Assembly (NCBI GenBank): GCA_043745195.1
Contig: JAYTTF010000262.1
Location: 39,366-103,365, forward strand
Direction of reading: 5' to 3'
Origin: JANXSF01 sp043745195
Lineage (GTDB): Bacteria; Acidobacteriota; Terriglobia; Bryobacterales; Bryobacteraceae
Length of the DNA stretch: 64,000 bases
Under the pieces are notes generated by a model. That model was given only the letters and a program-made list of their open reading frames with translations, made no database searches and was not told where the DNA came from. Shown here one piece after another: positions 42,908-51,919 of this stretch. The translations under genes were made by a program, and so were the position numbers. The first letter of the stretch is position 1. Each line of letters opens with the position of its first letter.

Positions 42908-44482
42908 ATGGATCGTAGAAAGTTTCTTCGTCAAATTGCAGCCGCAGTTACCGCTGCCCCGCTTTCCTATGGAGCCAAGGACACCAGGCCGAATATTGTT
43001 TTGATGATGGCCGATGATATGGGGTTTTCCGATCTTGGTTGTTATGGATCGGAAATTGTAACTCCAAACATTGACTCATTGGCGCGCAATGGATTGCGGT
43101 TTACGCAGTTCTATAATATGGCGCGTTGCTGCCCTACCAGGGCCGCATTGATGACTGGTTTGTATCCACATGAAGCTGGTGTAGGTCACATGGTTGATAA
43201 TCATCCCGGTTACCCTGCATACCAAGGCTTTTTGAACGACCGTTGCGTGACGATTGCTGAGGTTATGAAATCGGCCGGCTACCATACGGCAATGGCTGGG
43301 AAATGGCATGTGGGGGAGAATCGTCCTCATTGGCCCACCGATCGAGGGTTTGAGAAATACTTCGGATTGATCAGCGGCTCCAGTAGCTATTTTCAGCTGG
43401 ATGAGGGCAAAAGGATGGCGAATGATGATCAGCCATTTACGCCGCCCGCAAAGGGCTTTTATATGACCGATGCCTTTACAGATAAGGCTGTTGAGTTTGT
43501 GGATAAATTCGGAAGAGCCGATGAACCGTTCTTTCTCTATTTAGCATTCACTTCGCCCCATTGGCCATTGCATGCCCGGCCGGAAGAAATTGCCAAGTAT
43601 CGAGGCAAGTATAAAGAGGGTTGGGACAAACTGCGGGAACGCCGGTTGCGAAATATGGTGGAAATGGGCTTGGTGAAGAAAAGCTGGGGACTTTCTCCGC
43701 GAGATGAATCAGCCCCAAGCTGGGATGACGAGAAGAACAAAGATGAACGGGATTTAGGGATGTCTGTCTATGCTGGACAGATTGACCGCATGGATCAGAA
43801 CGTTGGCCGAGTTATCGCAAAATTGAAGGAATTGGGTATTTTCGAAAATACATTGATTCTGTTTTTGGCGGACAACGGTGGATGTGCCGAGGAAATCCAT
43901 CGCGGCAAGGAAGGGGCGAAGACGGGCAGCGAGGAGTCTTACGAAAGCTACGGATTGCCTTGGGCGAATGCTTCAAACACCCCATTCAGAACTTTCAAAC
44001 ATTGGGTGCATGAAGGCGGAATTTCTACGCCGCTGATTGCCCATTGGCCGAAAGGGATTGCAGCCCGGGGCAAGCTGGCACACGATCCTGGACATTTGGT
44101 GGATGTGATGGCTACGTGTGTGGAACTTGGGAAGGCTAAGTATCCAATCGAATTTTCTGGCAAGGCTATTCAGCCTATGGACGGCGAGAGCCTGGTTCCT
44201 GTTTTCAAAACTGGCAAGCGTGCGGAACGTAAGCCGATTTTTTGGGAGCACGAAGGGAACCGGGCTGTTCGACAAGGAAAGTGGAAAATTGTTGCGAAGT
44301 TCCGCCGGGGCTGGGAGTTGTATGACATTGAGGCCGATCGGAATGAGCTAACAGATTTGGCAGCAAAGCAACCGGATCGAGTGAAGAAGATGGTGGCTCT
44401 TTACGACGAGTGGGCATTACGAGCAGGTGTAGTTCCATACGAGAAACTGTTGCCACCGAATTCGAAGAAGGGCAAAGCATGA
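42908..44482 (+). CDS. Exported arylsulfatase-family sulfatase
   Basis: 524 residues from the ATG at 42908, chosen because it begins a twin-arginine-like signal (MDRRKFLRQIAAAVTAAPLS); in-frame ATGs at 42896 and 42899 are alternatives. The formylglycine motif is ARCCPTRAALMTG with Cys74 as the residue to be converted (C-x-P-T-R). The metal site begins IVLMMADDMGFSD, and LFLADNGGCAEE carries the second Asp-Asn pair. It removes sulfate esters from extracellular substrates, possibly sulfated polysaccharides. An anaerobic or FGE-type maturase is not in the window. The next gene overlaps by 4 bases. Confidence 0.93.
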   Translation: MDRRKFLRQIAAAVTAAPLSYGAKDTRPNIVLMMADDMGFSDLGCYGSEIVTPNIDSLARNGLRFTQFYNMARCCPTRAALMTGLYPHEAGVGHMVDNHPGYPAYQGFLNDRCVTIAEVMKSAGYHTAMAGKWHVGENRPHWPTDRGFEKYFGLISGSSSYFQLDEGKRMANDDQPFTPPAKGFYMTDAFTDKAVEFVDKFGRADEPFFLYLAFTSPHWPLHARPEEIAKYRGKYKEGWDKLRERRLRNMVEMGLVKKSWGLSPRDESAPSWDDEKNKDERDLGMSVYAGQIDRMDQNVGRVIAKLKELGIFENTLILFLADNGGCAEEIHRGKEGAKTGSEESYESYGLPWANASNTPFRTFKHWVHEGGISTPLIAHWPKGIAARGKLAHDPGHLVDVMATCVELGKAKYPIEFSGKAIQPMDGESLVPVFKTGKRAERKPIFWEHEGNRAVRQGKWKIVAKFRRGWELYDIEADRNELTDLAAKQPDRVKKMVALYDEWALRAGVVPYEKLLPPNSKKGKA

Positions 44483-45735
44483 GAAGACGGACGGCGATTG
44501 CTGCGGTGGCATACACCGCAGTCGCAATGCCATCGCAGATACGTGGTGGTGCCCGAGTGCGGTTGGGATTCATCGGTTCAGGAATCCGCGGTTCGGAATT
44601 AATGGCAAACTTTTTGAAAGACCCAGATGTGAAGCCGATTATGGTGGCCGATGTCTACACAGGATGTCTGCAACGTGCGAAGGAGCAAACTGATGGGGCA
44701 ATCGAAACAACCAAAGATTACCGGGCAGTTCTTGATCGCAAGGACATTGATGCTGTAGTAATTGCCACGCCTGACCACTGGCACAAGCGAATGACGCTGG
44801 ATGCCCTGGCTGCTGGGAAGCACGTTTATATTGAAAAGCCGCTGACCTGGTCCATTGAAGAGGGTCCGGAAATTATTGCTGCGGCGGCGCGGTCGAAGAA
44901 ACTCCTGCAAGTTGGAAGCGGCACTAAAACATCAGCCATCACGGCCAAGGCTAAGGAGATTGTGAAGAGCGGAGTGCTGGGGAGGATCATGCAAGTGAAG
45001 ATGGTCAACAACCGCAACACCCCAGAGGGAGCCTGGATTTATCCCATCCCTCCTGACGCTTCAGAAAAGACCATTGATTGGGCAAGGTTTCAAGGCGACC
45101 GGGTGCAGAAGCCTTTTGATCCGAAAGTGTTTTTTCGGTGGCGCTGTTGGTGGGAATACTCAGGCGGAGTGGCAACCGATTTGTTTGTCCATATGACGTC
45201 TCAATTGCACGAAGTAATGTCTGTTGATGCGCCAACTTCGGTTGTTAGTCAGGGTGGATTGTTTCGTTGGAAGGATGGGCGCACGGTGCCTGACTTCATG
45301 ACCTCCATTTACGAATATCCTGGATTTTTGGCAGAGCTTTCCGTCAACCAATGCAATGGCTATGTTCCGCGAGCAATGTATATTGCCGGGACGGAAGGGA
45401 CTTTGGAAGTGGGTACCGATAAGGTGGTTCATCACTTTGAACGGAAACCGGAAAATGTGCAGAGGTATGGAAGTTTGGCTTGGCCTAAGGCGATGCGCGA
45501 TAAGTACCTGGAGGGCCGCCGAGTTGGTTCGGCACTTTTGAAACCGCAGGAAATCAAGATTGAACAGGGACCATCGCACACCGATTTGTTTCTTGAATCC
45601 CTACGAGAGAGTAGGCCAAGTGTGGAAAATGCACAGGAGGGTCATCTGGCCGCAGGTGCTGCACATTTGGCGAACATGGCTTACAGGAACGGACGCCGAA
45701 TGAGTTGGGACGCTAAGTCTAATGTGGTGGTGTAA
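44479..45735 (+). CDS. Gfo/Idh/MocA-family oxidoreductase, probably exported
   Basis: 418 residues from the ATG at 44479, which overlaps the sulfatase stop (ATGA). A twin-arginine-like leader (MRRRTAIAAVAYTAVAMPS) precedes the Rossmann fold (VRLGFIGSGIRGSELMA), the family motif AGKHVYIEKPLTW with catalytic Lys, and a C-terminal alpha/beta domain. These enzymes oxidise or reduce sugars with NAD(P); an exported member would keep its cofactor bound. The tight link to the sulfatase suggests joint breakdown of a sulfated glycan. It overlaps the convergent TolB-like gene by 17 bases. Confidence 0.9.
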   Translation: MRRRTAIAAVAYTAVAMPSQIRGGARVRLGFIGSGIRGSELMANFLKDPDVKPIMVADVYTGCLQRAKEQTDGAIETTKDYRAVLDRKDIDAVVIATPDHWHKRMTLDALAAGKHVYIEKPLTWSIEEGPEIIAAAARSKKLLQVGSGTKTSAITAKAKEIVKSGVLGRIMQVKMVNNRNTPEGAWIYPIPPDASEKTIDWARFQGDRVQKPFDPKVFFRWRCWWEYSGGVATDLFVHMTSQLHEVMSVDAPTSVVSQGGLFRWKDGRTVPDFMTSIYEYPGFLAELSVNQCNGYVPRAMYIAGTEGTLEVGTDKVVHHFERKPENVQRYGSLAWPKAMRDKYLEGRRVGSALLKPQEIKIEQGPSHTDLFLESLRESRPSVENAQEGHLAAGAAHLANMAYRNGRRMSWDAKSNVVV

Positions 45736-47401
45736 GGTTCAGATTTAGAGCCCGAACGGCCGTTTCAAAGCTTCCGATTGTAAATGCCAACTTGGCTTCA
45801 TCGGCGGTGATGTCTATGCCACTGACTTGGCCTATTTTTTGTGGCTCCCCACCGTCGATAGGTATTTGCCATGTTTCTGAACTGTTGCTGACGAAGACTG
45901 ATTTGCCTGTTAATACGACTTCGGTGACGCGATTCAGCGGAGTCTTGCGTAAAGTCATTTTTCCATTTCGGCGGATACCAAGGAATCCGTTTACGTAGCC
46001 TACAGCGATCACCGAACCGTCTTTCGACGCCGAAACACCACGGAGTACATCTACGGCTGGGGCGTTGTAGAGCAATTCATCTGGTTTCTTATTAAGAGGG
46101 CGTCGGCGAAGTTCTTGCCCATTCTTGATGTAGACCACGGCGCCGTCTATCCACGTTCCTTGCATGCCTCGGAAGGAAGCGTTTTCATCAATGGCAATGG
46201 GAATCGGGTTTTGATTTTCGTTTGAATCGGCGTTGATGCGGAAGAGCCCGGCTCGTCCATTGCGATCACTGCCGCTAACCAATAGCGAACTCCCATCGGG
46301 AGACCATCGAACGGATTCTATATGAGCCATTCGTGATAGAACTTCTTTTTCGCTACCAGCGGAATCCCGAACGACGATGACGCGTGATTCCTGCCCAAAG
46401 TTCTCAGTCCCCCTTCTGGAAAGATAGGCCATCCGTTCCCCATCAAGTGAAAATGCTGGATGACTATTTAGTCCGGGAAACAATTTGGATGCAGGTTGGG
46501 ATTTGTCGAGTTGGGCTGTTGATCCAACAAGAATATCGATGCCTCCGGAACGGGAACCAAAGAGAAGGTCTCCAGCCGTGGTGATTCCCAGCGGTAAGAA
46601 GCGCCCCAAATTCGCAGCAACTGGTTCAGGCTTGCCGCCGGGATAACGAATTCGATGTATCTCCATACCGCCAGACGTATCCGACGCGTAGTAAACGAAC
46701 TTGCCATCAGGGGACCACAGTGGGAAAAGTTGGCTCCCTGCCGCTTCAGTGAGACGGGTTTCTGTGCTGCCATCGGTGGCCAGAACGAACAGCGCACGAT
46801 TCGGGCCGCCATCCTTGGTGAAAGTATCGTAGACGATGAACTTTCCATCAGGCGAGATATCCATCTTCTTGGGATAGACCCAATTGAGCGATTTCAGAAT
46901 GCGTGGAGGACCGCCCGCAACAGGCACTAATGCGATTTGACTGATATTGTCTTTGCGGAAAAACAGAGTGAGGATATGTTTGCCATCGGGCGTCCAAGCG
47001 CAGGGTTGGACGAAGCCCGACTCTTCATTTTGAAATAGGATTCGACTCTTTCCGTCGAGCGGTGTCACGCGCAAATCGTAAAACCCTTGGGCATTGAACC
47101 ACGCGAAAGCAACCTGTTGGCTGTCTGCAGAGATGGTTGAAAAGTAGGCAAACTCTTTAGACCCACGCTGATTCGCAGTAAGGAATTTCACCAGACCTGT
47201 AGAGAGATTCCGAATGGCCAGGTTGCCGGTGCTATGGTCAACGAACGACAGCCAACTTCCATCGCGCGAGGGCGTACCAAGTAGATTAACGTGCTCTCCA
47301 ATCCAAAGGGTTCGAGGAGTTTGAGCAGCGGCGGCGAGGCAAGTGGCCAAAATGACCATTGCATTTGCCGCTCTGCCAGTGAGATTATATCCGTGGACCA
47401 T
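45719..47401 (-). CDS. Exported TolB-like WD40/PD40 propeller protein
   Basis: 560 residues from the ATG at 47401; an internal ATG at 47359, which also begins a signal peptide (MVILATCLAAAAQ), is an alternative. The body consists of PD40-type propeller repeats (CAWTPDGKHIL, MDISPDGKFIVYD, LWSPDGKFVYYASD, SLDGERMAYLSRR, VRWSPDGSSLLVSG, SASKDGSVIAVG). No kinase or winged-helix domain is fused. It is a periplasmic or secreted propeller, probably a binding scaffold. The proposed start codon overlaps the divergent NHL gene's start by two bases. Confidence 0.8.
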   Translation of the reverse strand: MVHGYNLTGRAANAMVILATCLAAAAQTPRTLWIGEHVNLLGTPSRDGSWLSFVDHSTGNLAIRNLSTGLVKFLTANQRGSKEFAYFSTISADSQQVAFAWFNAQGFYDLRVTPLDGKSRILFQNEESGFVQPCAWTPDGKHILTLFFRKDNISQIALVPVAGGPPRILKSLNWVYPKKMDISPDGKFIVYDTFTKDGGPNRALFVLATDGSTETRLTEAAGSQLFPLWSPDGKFVYYASDTSGGMEIHRIRYPGGKPEPVAANLGRFLPLGITTAGDLLFGSRSGGIDILVGSTAQLDKSQPASKLFPGLNSHPAFSLDGERMAYLSRRGTENFGQESRVIVVRDSAGSEKEVLSRMAHIESVRWSPDGSSLLVSGSDRNGRAGLFRINADSNENQNPIPIAIDENASFRGMQGTWIDGAVVYIKNGQELRRRPLNKKPDELLYNAPAVDVLRGVSASKDGSVIAVGYVNGFLGIRRNGKMTLRKTPLNRVTEVVLTGKSVFVSNSSETWQIPIDGGEPQKIGQVSGIDITADEAKLAFTIGSFETAVRALNLNLTPPH

Positions 47402-48398
47402 GAAACGCCTAACGAAATCTATTCTCCCATTTGCCGCAGCCACCGCGATGTTTGCCCAACAGCAAGGATGGTATCCGCATGAAGGCGGATTGATGAAGTA
47501 CAGAGTGCAGATCCGTTTTGGCGAAGAACCGGACCTGATGCCGGATGGCTTTAAGTTTGGCCGCGTCTCCTCCGTAGCGGTGGATAAGCAAGGAGAAGTT
47601 TATGTTTTCCATCGCGGAACGAAAGCCCCCGCAATTGTTGTGTTTGATAAGGACGGTAAGTATCTGCGTTCCTGGGGCAAGGGTGTTTTTGGAAATCCGC
47701 ATGGGATTCGCATTGACCGTGATGGGAATGTTTGGACCGTGGACAATGGCGATCATCAAGTGATCAAGTTCGACCGCATGGGGAAGGAACTGCAACGCTG
47801 GGGCGTGAAGGGCCAGAAGGGAAACGATGAGCGGACGTTTTGGAGACCAACAGACATTGCGTTTTCACCGGATGGAAAATACTTCTATATCTCTGATGGT
47901 TACGGCAATTCACGCGTAGTGCAATTTACGATTGATGGCAAATTCGTGCGGACGTGGGGTACGCCGGGGACTGGAATCAATCAGTTCAACACTGTCCATT
48001 CCATTGCGATTGATTCCAAGGGTTTGGTTTATGTGAGTGACCGCGAGAATAATCGAATCCAGATTTTCACTGGGGAAGGGAAGTTCTTAAAGCAGTGGAC
48101 CCACTTGGGGGCGACGCAGAATTTGTTCATTACTCCGAAGGATGAGATGTGGATTATTACGCATCGCAACAACATTGAGAATTTGACCTACGATACTTTG
48201 GCTGGGCGGATCATGCACATTGATTTGCCGACAGGAAAAATTCTTGGAGCCATGGAAAGTCCAGGACATTGGCTGCATGTGACGCCGGAGAATTTCATTT
48301 TTATTGGAAGCTTGACGGGTAATGTTTTTCGTTGGTACCCAGGATGGTTGGAAAAAGGTCTAGGGGTGGACGAGGGCTTGAAGCCGGCGACGAAATAG
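47400..48398 (+). CDS. Secreted NHL-repeat propeller protein
   Basis: 332 residues with a signal peptide (MKRLTKSILPFAAATAMFAQ). Six NHL-type blades are seen: VSSVAVDKQGEVYVFHRG, NPHGIRIDRDGNVWTVDNGDHQVIKFD, RPTDIAFSPDGKYFYISDGYGNSRVVQFT, TVHSIAIDSKGLVYVSDRENNRIQIFT, LFITPKDEMWII and LHVTPENFIFIGSL. The layout resembles the lyase domain of peptidylglycine-amidating enzymes, but the catalytic role is not established for bacterial members. A terminator follows at 48414-48441. Confidence 0.88.
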   Translation: MKRLTKSILPFAAATAMFAQQQGWYPHEGGLMKYRVQIRFGEEPDLMPDGFKFGRVSSVAVDKQGEVYVFHRGTKAPAIVVFDKDGKYLRSWGKGVFGNPHGIRIDRDGNVWTVDNGDHQVIKFDRMGKELQRWGVKGQKGNDERTFWRPTDIAFSPDGKYFYISDGYGNSRVVQFTIDGKFVRTWGTPGTGINQFNTVHSIAIDSKGLVYVSDRENNRIQIFTGEGKFLKQWTHLGATQNLFITPKDEMWIITHRNNIENLTYDTLAGRIMHIDLPTGKILGAMESPGHWLHVTPENFIFIGSLTGNVFRWYPGWLEKGLGVDEGLKPATK

Positions 48399-48413
48399 AA
48401 TTCCGAATTTGCA

Positions 48414-48441
48414 GAACAAAGCCATTTTGCTCGTTTTTTTT
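48414..48441 (+). terminator. Rho-independent terminator after the NHL gene
   Basis: GAACAAA (48414-48420) pairs with TTTGCTC (48426-48432) with one A-C mismatch around a 5-nt loop, followed after one G by eight T residues (48434-48441). The stem is short and A/T-rich, but the U-tract is strong. Confidence 0.6.
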
Positions 48442-48745
48442 GCAATCAGGAAAGAGCGGATCACGGGCACTTGATAAACTCAATCTGCCCTCTTTTCATC
48501 CGCTTGCAAAACTTGGCAGGCCTGCAGTTCCAAAACCAGTGAGACGCTTTATTTAGGAAGACAAATTGCTGGCCAGCAACTTCTTGAAAAATTGAGTCCT
48601 CGAGGCGATTAATTCCTCTGGCGTTCTAAATGGAATCTGAATGGGCTGTTAGTGATTTGCAGCCCAGACGATAAAATGAGGAGCGCCAGTAAGGATGAAA
48701 TTCACGTTTGTCTGTCCGCGATGCCGTGTTGCGCTTAATTGAAGA
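48442..48745. other. Spacer between terminator and permease, mostly repeat copy C
   Basis: About 300 bases with no recognised gene. Nearly all of it is repeat copy C. The partial frames through it (for example RPAVPKPVRRFI ending at 48556) lack ribosome binding sites. Confidence 0.6.
48479..48738 (+). repeat. Dispersed repeat, copy C
   Basis: Matches copy A over its whole length and copy B in reverse orientation. The palindrome TTGCTGGCCAGCAA is at 48566-48579. The conserved stem pairs CTGGCGTTC (48618-48626) with GAGCGCCAG (48681-48689), with one U-G wobble. Inside it is a further hairpin, GGGCTG (48643-48648) with CAGCCC (48660-48665). Unlike copies A and B it does not lead into a gene in its own direction: it ends where the convergent permease gene stops. 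Confidence 0.85.
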
Positions 48746-51178
48746 TTATTCGCTTCGCATTGCCTCTACGGGATTCAATCTTCCTGCTCGCAAAGCGGGG
48801 ACCAGGCAAGCCGCTAGGCCGGTGATGAACAGCACCAGACATGCGGCAGCCAGGGAGACTGGATCGAAGGGATCGGAAACACCAAGTTCAATTCCGAACC
48901 TCCTCAATAGAAGGAAGGTTACCGCTATTCCCACAGTCAAGCCTACCAACATGAGCCGGATGCCGCGGCCCAAAACAAGAGCAACAATATGGCCGAACCC
49001 TGCTCCAACGGCCATGCGGACACACAGTTCCTGCCGCTGTTGAGCCACTATTTGGGACAACAATCCAAACAAACCAATCACAGCCAGGGTTAGCCCAAGG
49101 ATTGCGAAAACACCCATTATCCATAGACTGAACTTGCCCCTGCTGTAAACGTTCATATCCATTAACAGTTCAAGCGTGTAGGTTTTATCCAGAAACTGCG
49201 AGCCGTCCAATTTATATACCTGCGACCGAACAGCGTTGGCATACCGCATCGGGTCACCAGATGTATGGATAACCAACATATCGGCAAGGCCGGTCATGGA
49301 ATAAGGGATGTATAACTCTGTTCCTGCCTCTCCGTTGTGCAATTCGTGCATTGCGTCCTGTGTAATTCCAATAATTTCGAAGTGGTCGTCTTGCAAAGCG
49401 AACGGCGGTTGCATCAACCTCCAGAGCTTGATGCGCTTTCCAAGCGGAGATTGGTCTGGGAAATACCGCTTCACGAAGGTTTCATTTACGGCCGCCACTT
49501 GACGTCGGGAGGCGATGTCCGCAGTATCCAGGAAGCGGCCTAGCTTCAGTTTGATGCCGGTTGTGGTGAGATATCCAGCGTTCACTTGGTGGAAATTTAC
49601 GGGACGCGGATCTTGTTTTGCTGCTCCTGGAATATCTACTGGAAAATCCCAACTGCCCAAAGGATGAACTCCGCCGTTGATGGCAACTCCAAGCACTCCG
49701 GGAACCGTTTGAATATTATCGAGCAATTGTCCGATGAATGCTGCTCTGCGTTCTGCCGTCGGGTAGCGCTGCACGCTCAACGGAAGACGCGTAACCATGC
49801 GGTCTTTGATATCCACAGCCAATGGCGCACGGTAGAGACGAAGTAATGTATTAAGGAATAGACCAGCTCCAGAAAGTAGAATGATGGACAGGCTAAGTTC
49901 AACAACGACCAGCGCCCCGCGAAGCCAACCCATGCGGCGGGAGCCACCAGCCCCCCTACCTGCTTCCTTCAATGGATGAGTCAATTCACTTGATAGCGCG
50001 TGCAATGCTGGTGCTAATCCAAAAAATAGAGTAGTCCCTAAGCACAGAGTAAAACTGAACAACAGGACGGGTAAATTCAGCGTAACTTCAGACTCATCAG
50101 GAATAACACCTGTTGGAACCACAGCCATAATGGCTTTGAGTCCTACCCAAGAAAGGAGAATCCCGAAGACGCCGCCGCCAATACCTAGTAGAAGGCTTTC
50201 CGTCAATAATTGCCGGAACAGCCGCAATCTTCCCGCTCCGAGTGCAGCGCGCATTGCCATTTCCCTTTGCCGAGCAGCTGCCCGAGCGAGAAGTAAATTG
50301 GATACGTTTGCACAGGCGATGAGGAGCAACAATCCCACTGCGGCGAACATGATCCACAGAATGTTTCGAATGTCGCTGGGGAACATTTCTTTAAAAGGGA
50401 TGAGTTCAATGCGCCACTTTTGAGGATAGTTATTGGGTGAGCGCTGGGCAAGATCGGTGATGATGGGAGAAAGATCCGTTTGCGCCTGCGCATCATTCAC
50501 GCCGATTCTACGACGGGCCGTGACTTGCAAATTCTGAACGCCTTCTGTCGTCTCACCGCTTCGGTAAGTGAGGGGAAGATAGACATCAGCCCCTCGAAAC
50601 ATGAAGCGAGGGGGCATCACTCCGACTATAGTTCGGGGTCGACCGTTGAGAATCAAGGTGGTTCCTATGACGCCAATGTTTGATCCAAACTGATTGGTCC
50701 AGCACCGATAGCCAAGGACGGCTTTCGTTTCCGGTGCTTCTTCCTTTGCTGTAACAGTGCGCCCGAAAAGGGCAGGAACACCCATCACATCGAACCCATT
50801 GGCCGACAGGTGATTTCCCCGCAGCCGCAGCGGTTCGCCGTTGGAAATCCAAAGCACATCGGAAATAGTGGATCCGGCGACGCCTTCAAAAATGCTGGAT
50901 CGATTGGCTAGTTCAACATATTCATCAACGCTGTAGTTGGTTCGCCAACCTCGTTGTTCAGGATTACGAATTGCGATGCCAACTAAATTATTGATGTCTT
51001 TGTAAGGGAAAGGTTCAATGATAACGCCGTAGATCACGCTGTACATCGAGGTTACGGCCATGATGCCGAGTGCCAGGGAGAGGGCGGCTGGGATTGAAAA
51101 GTCCTTGTGTTTGATAAGTTCGCGAATGCCGTAGCGCACATCGTGAGCGATCGATTCAAGCCAAGTACTAGGGTTCAT
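48746..51178 (-). CDS. MacB/FtsX-type ABC transporter permease (large acidobacterial type)
   Basis: 810 residues from the ATG at 51178, behind an AAAGGGGGGGG ribosome binding site. There are two MacB_PCD-FtsX halves: a first helix near residue 35 (ALSLALGIMAVTSMYSVIYG), an external domain, three helices (about 280-400) including LLLARAAARQREMAMRAALGAGRLRLFRQLLTESLLL, a second external domain and three final helices (QELCVRMAVGAGFGHIVALVLG). No ATPase is fused or adjacent. This is the duplicated orphan-permease architecture that is strongly expanded in Acidobacteria. Substrate unknown. Confidence 0.92.
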   Translation of the reverse strand: MNPSTWLESIAHDVRYGIRELIKHKDFSIPAALSLALGIMAVTSMYSVIYGVIIEPFPYKDINNLVGIAIRNPEQRGWRTNYSVDEYVELANRSSIFEGVAGSTISDVLWISNGEPLRLRGNHLSANGFDVMGVPALFGRTVTAKEEAPETKAVLGYRCWTNQFGSNIGVIGTTLILNGRPRTIVGVMPPRFMFRGADVYLPLTYRSGETTEGVQNLQVTARRRIGVNDAQAQTDLSPIITDLAQRSPNNYPQKWRIELIPFKEMFPSDIRNILWIMFAAVGLLLLIACANVSNLLLARAAARQREMAMRAALGAGRLRLFRQLLTESLLLGIGGGVFGILLSWVGLKAIMAVVPTGVIPDESEVTLNLPVLLFSFTLCLGTTLFFGLAPALHALSSELTHPLKEAGRGAGGSRRMGWLRGALVVVELSLSIILLSGAGLFLNTLLRLYRAPLAVDIKDRMVTRLPLSVQRYPTAERRAAFIGQLLDNIQTVPGVLGVAINGGVHPLGSWDFPVDIPGAAKQDPRPVNFHQVNAGYLTTTGIKLKLGRFLDTADIASRRQVAAVNETFVKRYFPDQSPLGKRIKLWRLMQPPFALQDDHFEIIGITQDAMHELHNGEAGTELYIPYSMTGLADMLVIHTSGDPMRYANAVRSQVYKLDGSQFLDKTYTLELLMDMNVYSRGKFSLWIMGVFAILGLTLAVIGLFGLLSQIVAQQRQELCVRMAVGAGFGHIVALVLGRGIRLMLVGLTVGIAVTFLLLRRFGIELGVSDPFDPVSLAAACLVLFITGLAACLVPALRAGRLNPVEAMRSE

Positions 51179-51191
51179 CGTCCCCCCCCTT

Positions 51192-51893
51192 TCAGAATCT
51201 AGCGGACGTAGATACAGCTGCTGCCAGTTCGTCCAGAATTTGCTGAACAGCGGCGGCAGGATTTTGTGCACGGGTTACTTGACGGCCAATCACAAGATAA
51301 TTGGCACCATCTCTGATTGCCTCAACGGGTGTGGCTACGCGCTTTTGGTCGCCTTTAGTTGATCCGGCCGATCGCACACCTGGCGTAACCAGGATTGCAT
51401 CCGGGCCTGCAATACGGCGAACTCTACCAGCTTCGAGCGGAGAACAAACGATGCCGTCAATTTCTGCTTTCATTGCCTTGCTGACTCTGAGTGCAACAAG
51501 ATCTTCTACCGAGCACGGATAGCCAAGGTCGGCTAAATCGGTTTGATCGAAACTGGTTAGAACTGTGACCGCCAGCAGTTGAAGTTTGGAATCAGCTCGG
51601 CCTTCGACTGCTGCGCGCATCACGGATTCACTGCCGTGGACTGTTAGAAAACGGACGCCACTTTGTGCAACTTGCTTCACTGCACGGCGGACGGTTTCGC
51701 CGATGTCATAGAACTTCATGTCAAGGAAAACCTGTTTGCCGGACCCGCAAAGTTCCTTCACGAAATCCATTCCTGCGGCGGCATAAAGTTCCATGCCTAT
51801 TTTGAAAAAATCAACGGAAGGCGAGGTGGCTTGAACGATTTGTCTGGCCTCATCAGCGGTTTCAACGTCAAGGGCAATAATGATAGGGTTCAT
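51192..51893 (-). CDS. pyrF: Orotidine-5'-phosphate decarboxylase
   Basis: 233 residues, normal for type I PyrF. It decarboxylates OMP to UMP, the last step of de novo UMP synthesis. Active-site motifs: IIALDVETADEA, the Asp-Lys-Asp array in VFLDMKFYDIGETV, GVRFLTVHGSESV, the phosphate loop ILVTPGVRSAGSTKGDQKRVATP, and YLVIGRQVTRAQNP. It lies between selD (26 bp) and the permease gene on the same strand. Confidence 0.96.
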   Translation of the reverse strand: MNPIIIALDVETADEARQIVQATSPSVDFFKIGMELYAAAGMDFVKELCGSGKQVFLDMKFYDIGETVRRAVKQVAQSGVRFLTVHGSESVMRAAVEGRADSKLQLLAVTVLTSFDQTDLADLGYPCSVEDLVALRVSKAMKAEIDGIVCSPLEAGRVRRIAGPDAILVTPGVRSAGSTKGDQKRVATPVEAIRDGANYLVIGRQVTRAQNPAAAVQQILDELAAAVSTSARF

Positions 51894-51919
51894 GGGATTG
51901 AGTGCAGTTGGGTTTGAAC

